DNA of 64,000 nt, from positions 1-64,000 of the forward strand of contig LGRX02033450.1 of assembly GCA_001247695.2 (NCBI GenBank), written 5' to 3'. The stretch comes from Cymbomonas tetramitiformis. Taxonomy: Eukaryota > Chlorophyta > Pyramimonadophyceae > Pyramimonadales > Pyramimonadaceae. The position numbers and the translations under genes were made by a program. Each line of letters begins with the position of its first letter. Positions within the stretch are counted from its first letter, which is position 1. This document shows positions 21,161 to 31,900 of this stretch, piece after piece. A model generated the notes under the pieces. It made no database searches. It worked only from the letters and a program-made list of their open reading frames with translations, and was not told the origin of the DNA.

Positions 21161-23565
21161 GTGCATCGCTTATTCGATTTGCACCATCAAGATGAGTTGG
21201 AGTGCAATCCTGCGGCCCTGTTCGACACAGATCAACCCGAGCTGGTGGTCGACTCTGGGAGACTAGCGAGAGCAGCTTGGAAGGCGCTGAGCTTGGTGCG
21301 ACCCACGCGAGGCACGCATGGCGAAGGCAGTCCTGCTGTATACAGCAACGAATACTTTGAAGGTGAACGCATCTTGAAGCCTGAGAAGGTTGACACCAGG
21401 GTGCTGGACAAGCGGTTCTTCTCACAAGCTCGTGAAGAAGGTGTGGTATGTTATGAGCCGTGTGGAGGCCTCTGTGCTGGCCTGGAGATGCTGCTCCGCA
21501 ACGGGGTAAAGGTGAATCGATATTTATATCAAGACATATCATCAAGCAGTCAGGCGCAGTGGCCAGAGCCAGGTGCACAGCGTTATTGAGGCGATATCCT
21601 GGCCTCATGTCGCCCGATGCGGTGGAGTTTGGGGCTCTGCCTCACGATCTACGCGACACCACGAGCGCTGATTTCATTCGAGCAGGAGCTCTTCGAGGGC
21701 AGCAGTGGGTCATGGTGTGTGGGTTCCCATGCCAGGATCTCTCTCCAGCTGGTACGCTCACCGGCTTGGATGGCAGGCACAGCAAATTATTTTATGAAGT
21801 GGTTCGGCTTTTGTCCACGCTGCAGCAGCTACAGAAGCAGCGACCTCCAGGCTACGTCCTGGAGAACGTTTCTCCCCTGTCACACAGGCCTGGAACCAAG
21901 ATCAGGGACGAGGTGTTCCCTTACATCGCCAGTGTGATTGGCCGACCAGTGTCCTTTGACGCAGCGCGAGCAGGTGCCTACGCTCACCGACTGACGGCGT
22001 ACTGGAGTAACCTGTTCCAGAACTACCAATTCCGCTCCGTGATGGGCAAGGTGGCGAGACCAGAAGGGCGGGTCGTATCATCGATCCTATGCAAGGGCTG
22101 GCAGCCCAGGCCAGTGGTGAGGACAGACCGCGCACCCCACTATGTGGTAAACGTGCTAGGGGAACCATTGAGGGCCCTTCCCACCATCATGGCGACACAA
22201 GGATCTAGAGCATTCCGATCAGTAAGAATGGGCACCGTTGTGCGCAGCGCTGGTGATGACACTGAGGAGGAATCCCGAGAGGTAAACCTCGACGAGAAAT
22301 CGCGAGCCATGGGCTACAGTGCGGATGAGTTACGCATGGCGGATGGCCTGAACGATGGAGAACTGGCAAGCAGTCTGGGCTTGGCCATGGATCGCAGGGC
22401 TATGGAGCTGTTGATGGCGGTCGCAGAAGCAAGCAGGAAGGGGCTTCCTCACAGCGAGGAGTCCCCGGTGGCGGAGAATTCCCCAGGACAGCCTATCGCT
22501 GTAGACAACAACTGGGCAGACTATGCGAGGTCGGACCTTCAGCAGAGACAAGCGTTGCTGGCAGAGTGGCTTGGAAATTCAAACGCATACAGTCAGCAGG
22601 TGGCGAAGACTATGAGCCACCGCGACTGGGAAGAGAAGTTGCAGACAATGTGCTCGCAAGGGCAGAAGGGTGCACAAGGAATCGGTGCCAAGCGACAGAG
22701 CGCAGGTACCAAGAAGAAGAAGGAGTGGCAGCTCTACGCTATTGACCAGTACCGTCTAAGGCACAAGAGTCACTTCGTGAAGGAGGGCGCGGCCCAACCA
22801 GTACGCGCTGAGGTGCCTGCTTGGAGTCCGCCTGGTAAAGACAAGGAGATGAGGCTTCCGAGGCTTGCATGTACCACCAGCTTCGTGAACTTGATGGCCA
22901 GCGTTGCAGAACAACAGGCTGATCGTGATAAGCACCGAGATATACATGATGATGTGTGGTGTCTCAGGTGGCTGAAGTCTGGTGGCAGCACAGAACTACC
23001 GGAGGACGAAGTTCGCCGAGTGAAGAGGCGTGCGGCACGACATCGATGGGATGAGGCCACGGATGAGATCTACATGATCACGTTGTCGGGCAAGGAGGTG
23101 AGGATACCAAAGCCTGCCGACCGTTTGGCATTGGTCAAGGAGTACCACTCCAGGACTGGCCATTGGGGAATAAGACGTACCCAACATCTTCTATGGCAGC
23201 GACATTGGTGGGCTGACCTGAAGAAGGACGTGGAGGTGGTGGTCACTCAGTGTGAGACCTGCCAGCGAGTGAAGACTCACTACGCGAGGGAAGAGGCGGT
23301 CTTGTCCCCTTTGAAGATCGCATCATTCATGTATCGTTGGTCACTGGACTTGGCGTGGCCTTCAAGAAGGGTAACGAGGTCTGGTATCAGCAGGGTGCTC
23401 ATCATGACCGAGCACTACACCAGATTTATAGTCTGCGTACCCATCCCCAACAAAGAGGCAAGCACCATTGCGGCAGTGTTTCGCAGTCATGTGCTGGCTG
23501 TCTTTCATTGGGGCGCCAACCGAATGCTTGGTGGATGGAGGCAAGGAGTTCGAGGGCGGGTTTGA
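21161..23565 (+). pseudogene. DNMT3-like C5 methyltransferase fused to the N-terminal half of integrase
   Basis: A motif I region (VCYEPCGGLCAGLEMLLRNG, then VKVNRYLY) lies in frame 21161-21589. After a frameshift near 21550 the frame continues with motif IV (CGFPCQDLSPAG), motif VI (LENV) and the DAARAGAYAHRLTAYWSNLF region. This arrangement resembles animal/plant DNMT3-type enzymes rather than bacterial Dcm. Downstream at about 23.12-23.28 kb is the integrase H2C2 zinc domain (HSRTGHWG, CETC), then the start of the catalytic core with the first Asp in WSLDLAW. A second frameshift near 23520 breaks the integrase. C5 methyltransferases captured by retrotransposons are known from dinoflagellates and charophyte algae. 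Confidence 0.8.
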
Positions 23566-25492
23566 GCAGCTATGCAGGGATTGCTTGATAGACAGAAGGG
23601 TCACCTCACTAGACTCACCAGAAGGCAATGGGCTCACTGAGCGAGTAGTACGCACGATGAAGTTCTGTTTCAAGAAGCTCGCCTTGGAGAAGGGCCTCGA
23701 CTACGAGTGGGACGAACAACTCTGGCCATTGGTGCTGAGTTACAATGCAGCACGCCAGGAGTCCACAGGAGTGGCACCGTTCACCCTACTGGTTGCTCAA
23801 GAAGCAGTGGTGCCGCCAGATCTGAAGCAGGCGCCTAGCATGGACTTCAGTCCGGAGGTCAGTGACGACAAGGACACCCGAGTCAAGGACCTTCTGCAGA
23901 GAGCGCAGGTGGTGAGGCGGCTGATGGTGCATGCTGGCTGCAGTCTGAAGATCGCACAGCACCGTGACACTTTACACTATGAAGGAAACAGGGGTGGTGG
24001 TTACGAGCCCAAGCCACATCAGTTCAAGGTGGGAGACTTCGTGTACATCAGACAGAAGCCCCGCAGTGGCATGGAGGTCGCCACCAAGTCCGCCATCCTC
24101 AAGCTGGTCAAGATACAGCGAGATGGTGTTGTGGTGCTCGAAGACGCCACCAAGATGAAAGAGAAGAGCACTGTGCAGAGCATTGCACCGTGTCACCTAC
24201 AGGTGAAGGACCAGTATGACTGCAGTGCAGCCGTGTCCAGCAGACATCTTGCGTGTGAGGTGTGCAGGAAGGCTGATGGAGAAGCAGAGATGTTGTTGTG
24301 CGATACGTGCAACAAGGGGTACCATTTGTGGTGTCTTACTCCAGCGCTGTCCGAGGTGCCAGAAGGCCAGTGGCTGTGTCCTAGGTGCTCAGGCACGAGG
24401 ATGCAAGCTGCTAACGCCGAGGTGCAGACCCAGGAGACTAAGGTCTCTTGCGTCTTGGAGGACAGATTGGGGATGAAGGAGCAGCAATTGAACGAGAAGC
24501 TGTCCCCAGACATGCGCCTGCTGCCAGCGGACGTGGGTCCCCGTCGCGTGGTGAAGGGAGACAAGTTCCAGTCATGGCAGGCTATCTCGTCAAGAGAGAT
24601 GATGTTGGAAGAGAAGGACCTATTCCTTTACATACCAGACCAGGTGGACTGGGGCAGGCAGGGCAAGCTCTCAGAGGCCGTGAAGATCTTCATGCCTGGG
24701 CATTGGAATGAGGGACACCGCACCGTGCTGAGTAAGAAGTATCGGGAGCAGAAAGCGATGACGAGGCAATTGAGGGATGCACCTCTAGTGCCTGCCTTGG
24801 CTGAAGAAGAGATTGAAAAACGAGGAGAATTAAGGCATATGATCAGGGCCCAGGTGCGCGAGGCTAGCGCGCTACAGTGGGGGCTCGAGCTTGTCATTAC
24901 GGTGCCTTCCGAGGTGAGACGCCTGGCGACAGAGGTGGACTGGAAGTCCATCGATGGCGTGTGGGACCCATGGTCAGGTACTGGGGTCATCAGTGAGGTG
25001 ATGGTGGAGCAATGGCCACAGCTGAGATTCATGAACAATGAATGGAACCCTCAGCTGGGTTGGTCTGAGGCGCGTGATGCACTTCAGCCAGGTAACTATC
25101 GCATATGGAAGGAGAAGTATGGTGTCTGTGACGCAGTGGTGACCTCTCCTTGGTTTGCCGCATTGGATATCGCGTTTCCATTGGCAGTTATGGCCAGCCG
25201 GGTGGTAGCATGCGTGCATGTTCCCTCTTATTATTTGACGGACATGACCGAGAGCAGAGCAGCGTACTTCAGGCGACTAAGTCAGTCTGGACGCCTGCAT
25301 GTGATTGGACACCTGCAGCATGGACCTATTGGCCGCAGGTGTATGTGGGTCTTGGTATTCAAGAATCCTTTGGTGAGAGCCAAGATGTTACAAGGTGGAG
25401 AAGGTGAAGGCATTGGCATGTTTACCTTCAGTTTGGGCAAGTTCATGGCAGATGGAGATACGACTCAGTATGCTGGACAAGCCCACATTTGA
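23468..25492 (+). CDS. Integrase C-half, PHD finger and class I methyltransferase-like domain
   Basis: The frame starts inside the integrase core: the second Asp is in LVDGGKEFEGG and the Glu in NGLTERVVRTM. An SH3-like integrase C-terminal region (FKVGDFVYIRQKP) follows. At about residues 258-310 there is a C4HC3 PHD finger, CEVC...CDTC...H...C...CPRC, a module that binds histone H3 tails. Residues about 495-650 look like a Rossmann methyltransferase: WDPWSGTGVI as a SAM-binding loop and VVTSPWFAALDIAF in the position of the NPPY/DPPY motif, with a variant catalytic sequence. The second domain is inferred from motif order only. The frame ends just upstream of the polypurine tract. Confidence 0.75.
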   Translation: MRQCFAVMCWLSFIGAPTECLVDGGKEFEGGFEQLCRDCLIDRRVTSLDSPEGNGLTERVVRTMKFCFKKLALEKGLDYEWDEQLWPLVLSYNAARQESTGVAPFTLLVAQEAVVPPDLKQAPSMDFSPEVSDDKDTRVKDLLQRAQVVRRLMVHAGCSLKIAQHRDTLHYEGNRGGGYEPKPHQFKVGDFVYIRQKPRSGMEVATKSAILKLVKIQRDGVVVLEDATKMKEKSTVQSIAPCHLQVKDQYDCSAAVSSRHLACEVCRKADGEAEMLLCDTCNKGYHLWCLTPALSEVPEGQWLCPRCSGTRMQAANAEVQTQETKVSCVLEDRLGMKEQQLNEKLSPDMRLLPADVGPRRVVKGDKFQSWQAISSREMMLEEKDLFLYIPDQVDWGRQGKLSEAVKIFMPGHWNEGHRTVLSKKYREQKAMTRQLRDAPLVPALAEEEIEKRGELRHMIRAQVREASALQWGLELVITVPSEVRRLATEVDWKSIDGVWDPWSGTGVISEVMVEQWPQLRFMNNEWNPQLGWSEARDALQPGNYRIWKEKYGVCDAVVTSPWFAALDIAFPLAVMASRVVACVHVPSYYLTDMTESRAAYFRRLSQSGRLHVIGHLQHGPIGRRCMWVLVFKNPLVRAKMLQGGEGEGIGMFTFSLGKFMADGDTTQYAGQAHI

Positions 25493-25518
25493 GTCTGTGC
25501 TACTGCAGGCAGCAGCTA

Positions 25519-25529
25519 CAGATGGGGGA
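25519..25529 (+). promoter_or_regulatory. Polypurine tract of Gypsy-1
   Basis: A purine run, AGATGGGGGA, immediately precedes the TG that opens the 3' LTR at 25530. This is the standard site of plus-strand priming in LTR retrotransposons. Confidence 0.7.
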
Positions 25530-26279
25530 TGTTAGAAATTTGGGCTTGTATATAAGAGCTTGGCATGTGATCTCAGAATATCAGAATTTCAAAATTTTTG
25601 TAGCTCTACGATTGTGTGCTGTGTTGAGATATGCTTGGATTATTACCGACTCATGTGTATGTTAAGGACAAGTTGGATATATACGCGCGAGTGTTGAGGT
25701 TGCTCAGGACTAGCAGTATTTGTCCCATCATGTGCACGCGTTTGCGACAGCTGTAACAAACGCCGGCTTCCCATGGTACCGTGCCGGGTTTGTCCAGCTA
25801 GTGACAGGCGTGACAGATATGACGAGTATGACAGATCTCGCGCGGGATGACTGCTCGAGAGAAACAGACTTGGTGAAGAAGATATGGTCATCGCCAGGTG
25901 ACCGCGAAGTGATAAGAGGATATGGCAGTTACAAGTTTGCCACTGACGTGTCGGTCAGAAGACGGTAAACGGTAACATTGTTAAAGCTGGCATAGAATAG
26001 TGACTTTCTATTGGCAGATGAAGATTTCAGGGCGGAAGCCTGTTACAGTTTTTGCAGATGTGACAATGACTCGAGATATAAGTAAGCTCTGACCGCAGGT
26101 CAGGACTAGAGGACTCATTATTGTTTTGCCTTCGCAAGTGCTAGGTGGCTGTTCGCGTGCCAGTGCTAGACCGCTAAGACAGTTCTGCTCACAGTTTTGT
26201 ACAATAATTCGTACTTTTGGTTATTCTGTCGATCTTTTGATGAATATATTTTACTGCTGTTTTTATCTTTTTACAAATT
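25530..26279 (+). repeat. 3' LTR of Gypsy-1
   Basis: The LTR starts TGTTAGAAATTTGGGCTTGT right after the polypurine tract. A TATATAA-like element lies near its start. The first 220 bp recur at 26284, giving the left boundary. The right end is inferred to lie just before the second copy, near ACAAATTTCT at 26274-26281, and is not certain to a few bases. No 5' partner remains. Confidence 0.7.
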
Positions 26280-26283
26280 TCTT

Positions 26284-26508
26284 TGTTAGAAATTTGGGCT
26301 TGTATATAATGAGAGCTTGGCATGTGATCTCAGAATATCAGAATTTCAAAAATTTTGTAGCTCTATGATTGTGTGCTATGTTGAGATATGCTTGGATTAT
26401 TACCGACTCATGTGTATGTTAAGGACAAGTTGGATATATACGCGCGAGTGTTGAGGTTGCTCAAGACTAGCAGTATTTGTCCCATCATGTGCACGCGTTT
26501 GCGACAGA
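26284..26508 (+). repeat. Partial second LTR abutting viral DNA
   Basis: This copies 25530-25750 with a 3-bp insertion and a few substitutions. It then stops abruptly after GCGTTTGCGACAG, where AT-rich viral coding sequence begins. Two LTR copies head to tail, the second cut off, indicate recombination or insertion at the virus-retroelement border. Confidence 0.8.
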
Positions 26509-27063
26509 TGGTTGTCGAGTTAATTCTAATACAAATCGAAGTACAGAACTAGTAGTCGTAAAATTTCCATTTAGTGAACTAATTTGAAGCTCGACGTTAT
26601 CGTTTCCAATGACATTCGATGAAGCTATTAATGTGAAAGGGTTACTTATTGGAGTAAATATAGCAAGACCTGAGCATTTTAAAACATTGTTGTCTCCAAT
26701 GAATTGATTTACACTTGCATCGGCGTGTTGAATTTTGAATTTTACAGTATTTGTATTTAATTCGTTACCTTGTAATTCAAAAATATACATTGCACTAAAT
26801 GAATTTTCTTCGAATTCTAAAATACGAATACTTTGTCCGGGTAGTGGATTATTTCTTTGAAAATTAGTTACATCAAGATTTCCATATTTTAAAGTTTTTG
26901 TTTCAAAGACGTCTTTTACCGTAACTTTGCCGTTAGCTCGTTCAATATCATTTGTTGTTCCTTGTACATCAAGCCATTTTGAACTTCCCCCACTCGGTGC
27001 ATTTCCATTAACGGTTGTACATTGCAGATTTTTACAAATCAAATCTTTACCAAAAGACGCCAT
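26509..27063 (-). CDS. PLV fibre-like protein with SFGK start
   Basis: About 185 residues of viral sequence starting MASFGKDLICKNLQC. The same N-terminal pattern (M-A/S/T-SFGK) opens two other proteins of this virus (28908 and 46140), suggesting a shared anchoring segment. The body is Asn/Thr-rich and predicted mainly beta. The apparent last ten residues come from the adjoining LTR, so the true C-terminus is probably at or just before 26509. A start right after the previous gene's stop (3 bases) indicates an operon-like cluster. Function as virion fibre or decoration protein is inferred. Confidence 0.55.
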
Positions 27064-27065
27064 TT

Positions 27066-28235
27066 TTATTCTATAATATAAAATAAATATAATATATAAA
27101 ATTGCAATTTGAAATCAGGTTTAATCCAAACCAATATTCCCGAACCCGAAGTCGTTATAACTTTACTTTCCATACACACGCCAATAATTCCAACATTATT
27201 TGTAGTAATCTGTGAAGAATTGACTGAACCTCCCGAAGCACAACCTAACATTTGACCTTTGACATAACTTCCATCAATAGCTTTACAAGTTGTAAATCCT
27301 TTTGTGCACACAAAACAAGAATTTTCTGTTGTTGAATTTTGAACACAAACACCAATAGGCATACAATTTTGATTAGATTGGCTTGCCGACGCTGAATATA
27401 TTTTTACACCATTTACATTGGTAAAGTCGTCGTCAAATTGAACAATATCTCCAGCACTTATAGTATTTCCGGTATTATTTTCAAAAGTAAATACATCACC
27501 TGTGTGTGAAACTACACTTGTTGGTAATGTTGCGGTATATGCATTTGTCAAACCTGTCAAAGGAATTCCTGAGGTCGTCAGTGATGCTGTTGGTGTTGGA
27601 TATGCCCAGTCTATGCTACTTACAAGTCGTATAGCACTACAATCCAAATCTCCGCTTAAATTAATGTTATTTCCAAAATTACCGACAGCCAACACTTGGC
27701 TCAAACTACCAATACTTCCCGAATTTATAGCACCGGTTCTTACTTCATTTGACGTTAAATCATAATATAATTGTAAACTTTCTGAAGATACATCAGGACT
27801 TGCTCGGATAGGTCTAATATGACACCAATTATTTACACCAGCATTCAGTTCAACACCACTTGCGTTTAAAGTTATTGTATTATCAATAGCCGTCGCACTT
27901 TGTGAAGAATTTTGACCGCTCAAAGCACCAATATTAATCGAATTCTCGCCAGCCAAATATTCCCCAGCGAATTTGCCAATATTGACTGAATTCTCCGAAG
28001 CAAAACTTTGTTCAGCGTCGTCCCCAACGCTTACGACGAAAGCATTACATTGATTGTTCCCGGCACCCGGGCCTATGCATATTGAATCACTCAAACAATT
28101 AAAAGCCCGACTATTTCTACCTATTAAAACCGAACGGTTCGCATTTGTAAAACCGTCATTGATTCGCCAATAGACACCAATCCAAGAATCCATTACCCGC
28201 TGTGCCCGCTTTAATTCTAAATAAATTTCCATCAC
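27066..28235 (-). CDS. PLV fibre/spike protein with IGxxAG repeats
   Basis: 389 residues. The first 130 contain repeats of the type SVLIGRNS, SICIGPGAG, SVNIGKFAG and SINIGALSG, typical of beta-roll/trimeric fibre shafts in phage and algal-virus tail proteins. A Ser/Thr/Asn-rich middle and a cysteine-containing C-terminal domain follow. The start is uncertain: the first 20 residues are unlike a fibre, and the upstream gene ends 7 bases away with a fibre-like sequence. The two frames may therefore be one gene split by a frameshift. The last dozen residues (FYILYLFYIIE) read through a TATA-rich stretch that may be the promoter of the next gene. Confidence 0.6.
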   Translation of the reverse strand: MMEIYLELKRAQRVMDSWIGVYWRINDGFTNANRSVLIGRNSRAFNCLSDSICIGPGAGNNQCNAFVVSVGDDAEQSFASENSVNIGKFAGEYLAGENSINIGALSGQNSSQSATAIDNTITLNASGVELNAGVNNWCHIRPIRASPDVSSESLQLYYDLTSNEVRTGAINSGSIGSLSQVLAVGNFGNNINLSGDLDCSAIRLVSSIDWAYPTPTASLTTSGIPLTGLTNAYTATLPTSVVSHTGDVFTFENNTGNTISAGDIVQFDDDFTNVNGVKIYSASASQSNQNCMPIGVCVQNSTTENSCFVCTKGFTTCKAIDGSYVKGQMLGCASGGSVNSSQITTNNVGIIGVCMESKVITTSGSGILVWIKPDFKLQFYILYLFYIIE

Positions 28236-28242
28236 ATTCTTC

Positions 28243-28908
28243 TTAATTTATTATAAGTTTTCCGGTTCCATTGAATGAACTATCATTTGTGGTAGTTGTA
28301 GTTCCTTGGTCGGTAACAGATTGTAAAGTTTGATTAGCCCCGGAAGGCAAGTTTTGAAGCAAAGAACCGTCACCAATAAATTTTCCAGAATTCAAAGTAA
28401 TATCACCGGTGTTTAAAATCAATTGACCATTATTAAGGAGTACACCATTTCCGAGTGGTTCTACATTTAAAGTAGTTTGCATAAATGTCCATTCATTGAT
28501 AACGTTGTCTCCTATTTTCAAGCGAGTTTGAGAAACAGGGTCATTTGATTTAATTTCAAAAGAACTATCAAGTTCATCCAAACCTATCGAAAATTCTGAT
28601 TTAGTTGCAGGATTATTTAAAATAAAATCATAGAAATTAATATTATTCGCTAAATTTAAATCCCCATCAGTTTGTAATTTCATGAATTCTCTTTGATTAT
28701 TAACATCAGAATTATCAATAAAATCAATGTCATTTTGATATAAAAAATCTGAAGCCATATGAATTGTTTGACAAGGATTTGAATTATCACCTATTTGATT
28801 TACATTTAATTGATTAATTGTTAAAGGGTCGGGAAGGGTAGGGTTAGGGTCAGGGTCGGTTACATTGTTTAAAGTTTTAAGAAATACGTTTTTGCCAAAA
28901 GAAGTCAT
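28243..28908 (-). CDS. PLV fibre-like protein with SFGK start, chaperone-like C-terminal motifs
   Basis: 221 residues starting MTSFGKNVFLKTL. The C-terminal 70 residues have features common in tail-fibre proteins: repeated LILNTGDITLNSG, FIGDGSLLQNLPSG and TLQSVTDQGTTTT. Its ATG lies inside the CATATATATA sequence duplicated on both sides of the Dualen insertion. The LINE therefore entered exactly at its start codon and displaced its upstream region to 45.83 kb. It is probably part of one long fibre gene with 27066-28235. Confidence 0.6.
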   Translation of the reverse strand: MTSFGKNVFLKTLNNVTDPDPNPTLPDPLTINQLNVNQIGDNSNPCQTIHMASDFLYQNDIDFIDNSDVNNQREFMKLQTDGDLNLANNINFYDFILNNPATKSEFSIGLDELDSSFEIKSNDPVSQTRLKIGDNVINEWTFMQTTLNVEPLGNGVLLNNGQLILNTGDITLNSGKFIGDGSLLQNLPSGANQTLQSVTDQGTTTTTNDSSFNGTGKLIIN

Positions 28909-28915
28909 ATATATA
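28906..28915. repeat. Target duplication of the Dualen insertion (left copy)
   Basis: CATATATATA occurs here and again at 45826-45835, immediately outside the two ends of the LINE. Because the right side is a longer AT run, the exact duplication length is ambiguous. Confidence 0.6.
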
Positions 28916-28998
28916 AAAAGAAAAAGAAAAGAAAAAGAGACACCCTTGGACGGGGTGTGGGGCTTTGTGAGTCCCCTTGACTCTTACTTCTTTTTTCC

Positions 28999-31900
28999 TT
29001 AGTCTGGTTCTTTGTCTACTTTTTTCCTATATAGTCTGTTAAGGCTTACTGCATATCCAGTAGCTAGGTCATGTACTTTCCTGAGTAGGTGTAGTGCTTC
29101 CTGTTTGTCAAATCCTAAATGCTTGGTCAGTATTTTTTCTGTGTGCTCATATATCGTTCCCGTGTTGCCAAATACCATCACATGTAGCGTCACTTTGTAC
29201 CCATATAGTTCCAGTAGCTTCACCAGCGGTGTGTATTTTGTGTACTTTGTCTTCAGTGCTTCCTCCCAGCTCATTTCGTCTGTGTACGTTACTTCTATCA
29301 GGTGTATGTGACCCGCTTCCGCCATTGCCTTTTGGTGTGTGTACCCAGGCTGCTCGTTCCCTTTCTCAGTTCCCTCGAGCATTACTATGTCTACATAGTG
29401 TGGTATGGTGTCCTTTCCGTGTTCTGGTGCCGGTGTGTTTCGTCCGTCCAGTCTGCATTGCCCCCTTGTGAGCAGGAAGTCCTCTATTGGTCTCCCGTTG
29501 TTCGTTCCCTTCCCTTTTTTCCCCGCATGTGTTCTTATTACACATCCTCCTTTCCTTCCTTTGCTAATTGCTTTTGCTATCATTTTGGTGGTCTCATCCG
29601 ACCTGCTTATTATCATGTTCCTTATTTCCCTTTCCGTGCATCCTCCTAGCACATGGGCTGTGCGTATGAAGCCTCCCGCGTTCACTTGTCTGGGCATCCC
29701 GCAGCACTTGCATTTTTGCGCCCTTCCCCCTCCTTGCTGCTTCTTGTACGGTCCCGCCGGTAGCTTGTTTGCCCGGCATCTTAGCAGGACTGTCACATCA
29801 TGCTCGTTCAGGTATTCTGTTCCTTTCTTCCAGTATTCATTAGAGAGCTTATGCATGGCTTTGTCGCCTTTCAGGTGTTGCATGTACTTTTCTGGTTTTT
29901 CTCTTGTTGCTGTCTGTATTTTTTCTATCGAGGTCCTCCTCCATTCCCTCGCTTGGTGTGCTTCCTGTTGTGCTGCTTCCTGTTGCCGTGACATTTCTTG
30001 GAGTGCTCTCCATTCTTCCTGTGCTTCATCCTGTTCTTGGGCCATCTCGCTGAGCTCGGCTGCAGTGTCCTCTTGTGTTGCCACGTCCTTGTTCTGTGCC
30101 TCCTGTAGCTTTGGTGCCTGCGTTGGCCCTCTTGCGATTTTTCCTTGAGTTCCTCTTTGCCCTTCAACTTTCCTTAAGGCTGGTTGGTCGGGTTCTGTCT
30201 GGTTTCGGGTTCTTCTTCGTTTTTGTAGTCTTCCTTGTCCTAATGTCTTCTCCTTCCGTATTGTTCTTGTCTCCCCTGCCTCTTCCTTACTCAGTTCTGC
30301 TTCTTGTGTGCTTTCTTGCCTGTAACCCCTCTTTTGTTTGGCTTGTCGAGCTGTTTGTACTTGTTGCTCCTGTCTTAGTGCCTCCTCCTCTTGTCGTTCC
30401 ATCCTCTGGAGTTCTAGTTCCTCTTCCTCCTCTTGCTGCCCTTCTGGTTCATTTGTCCAGGGGTCCGCCCAGGCTTCTATTGTTTCTATTTCTGTAAGCT
30501 CCCGACTTTTCTGAGCATACTCTGCCTCCACCCTCTCAATGCGTTGTCTTTTGGTCTCCCATTCTTCGGGCCCGGTTTCTAGTTTTCTTTTTAGCCTTTG
30601 TATTATATTTGTTTTTCCCGTCATTTTCGCTTCCCTTATCTTTTTTGTTACATAATTGAGTATTGCCTGGTGCCCTTCCAGTTGTCTGCCTGTGTCCTCA
30701 CTTATTGCCAGTAGCGTTATTGTATCCGTGTTGTCGTGGTTAAGTCCGTATTCCCCTTCTTCGCAGGCCTTTTTCGCCACCTCGTCCGCCATTTCGTTCC
30801 CATGTATTCCGACGTGTGCCTTAACCTTGTATAGGGCCACCTTCGTTCCCTCTCTGTTTAACATTTGTATTTGCTTCATTATTTTCCACAGTATGTCCCT
30901 GTGAACATGCCTTTCCAGGGTGTGGGGCCTTCTCTTCATGTTTTGTATTTGGTAAAGCGAGGTTAGACTGTCCGTACATATGCTGACCTTGTCTTTTCCC
31001 AAGTTTGAGTCTAGTGTTAGTGCCATATATATGGCAGTGAGCTCCGCCCTGTTAACAGTTTGGCATCGTCCCGTCCACCTTTGCATATGGCTCGTCTCCC
31101 GTCCCCCTCTTGGGTCCCAGACTCCTGCTGCCGTTACTTCCTCTACTTCCCCGTTTTCCTTTTTGACTTTTCTTTGGCTTCCATCTGTGTAGACCATATC
31201 ATTTTTGTTATGCCTCCTATGAGGCTCTGGGTATCCCTTTCCGTAGTTATCCCATCGGCTTTCTGGCGGTGGTTCGGCTTTCTCTATTTCACCCCTTTCC
31301 CATTGCAGCCATTGGTCCCCGTTTATGTCTTCTTCTGTTGTGTCTGGGCACGTAAACTGTAGTGCCCATCTTCTCAGTGCGTCCCTGTTTATTTCCTCCC
31401 TGCTCCACGTAGTGTTAGCTCTTAGCACGTCCATGGTTGTTGGCCTCGGCCCCCTGTCCCCTCCTCTGTGCTCCCCTTCCTTTTTCCTGTCTTCCATCCA
31501 GCGGTCAATTATTTCCTCTGTGTGGTTTTCCAGGTGGCAGCTTGGCATTGCTTGCACCACCGGTAGTTCATGGTTTGTCCATGGCGCTGGGTCTATGACG
31601 CAGTCCCTCTCCCATTCTGTAATTGACCTAGGTTGCCTGTCTGCATCTTTAAGGGTCAGAGGCCTGTGCATGTAGCATGCTCTGCCTATCGTCCTAACTT
31701 TGCTTTGCGGGCATTTGAGAAGGGCCTTGCTGAATATGTCGTGGGTTTTAAGTGCGTCCGGGCAGTATTTTCTCCATCCTGCCGCGTTCGCTACTATCAG
31801 TATTCTCATGTTCCAGTTACATTGTTTGGGTTTCTGTAGGTTTCCTTGCATCCAGTGGTCAGGTGGCAGGAAGGTGAACTGCCCTTCCTTTATCTCAAGC

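Larger units (their letters stand above)
15585..26279 (+). mobile_element. Gypsy-1: Ty3/Gypsy-like LTR retrotransposon with two methyltransferase-like domains, 5'-truncated
   Basis: Gene order: gag-like region, membrane-protein ORF, RT-RNase H, DNMT3-like methyltransferase, integrase (zinc domain, core, C-terminal domain), PHD finger, second methyltransferase-like domain, polypurine tract, 3' LTR. Integrase downstream of RT-RNase H is the Gypsy order. No 5' LTR is present because the element joins the gag inverted repeat at 15583. At least three frameshifts (near 19690, 21550 and 23520) plus a stop and frameshift in the membrane ORF show that this copy is decayed. Confidence 0.85.
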
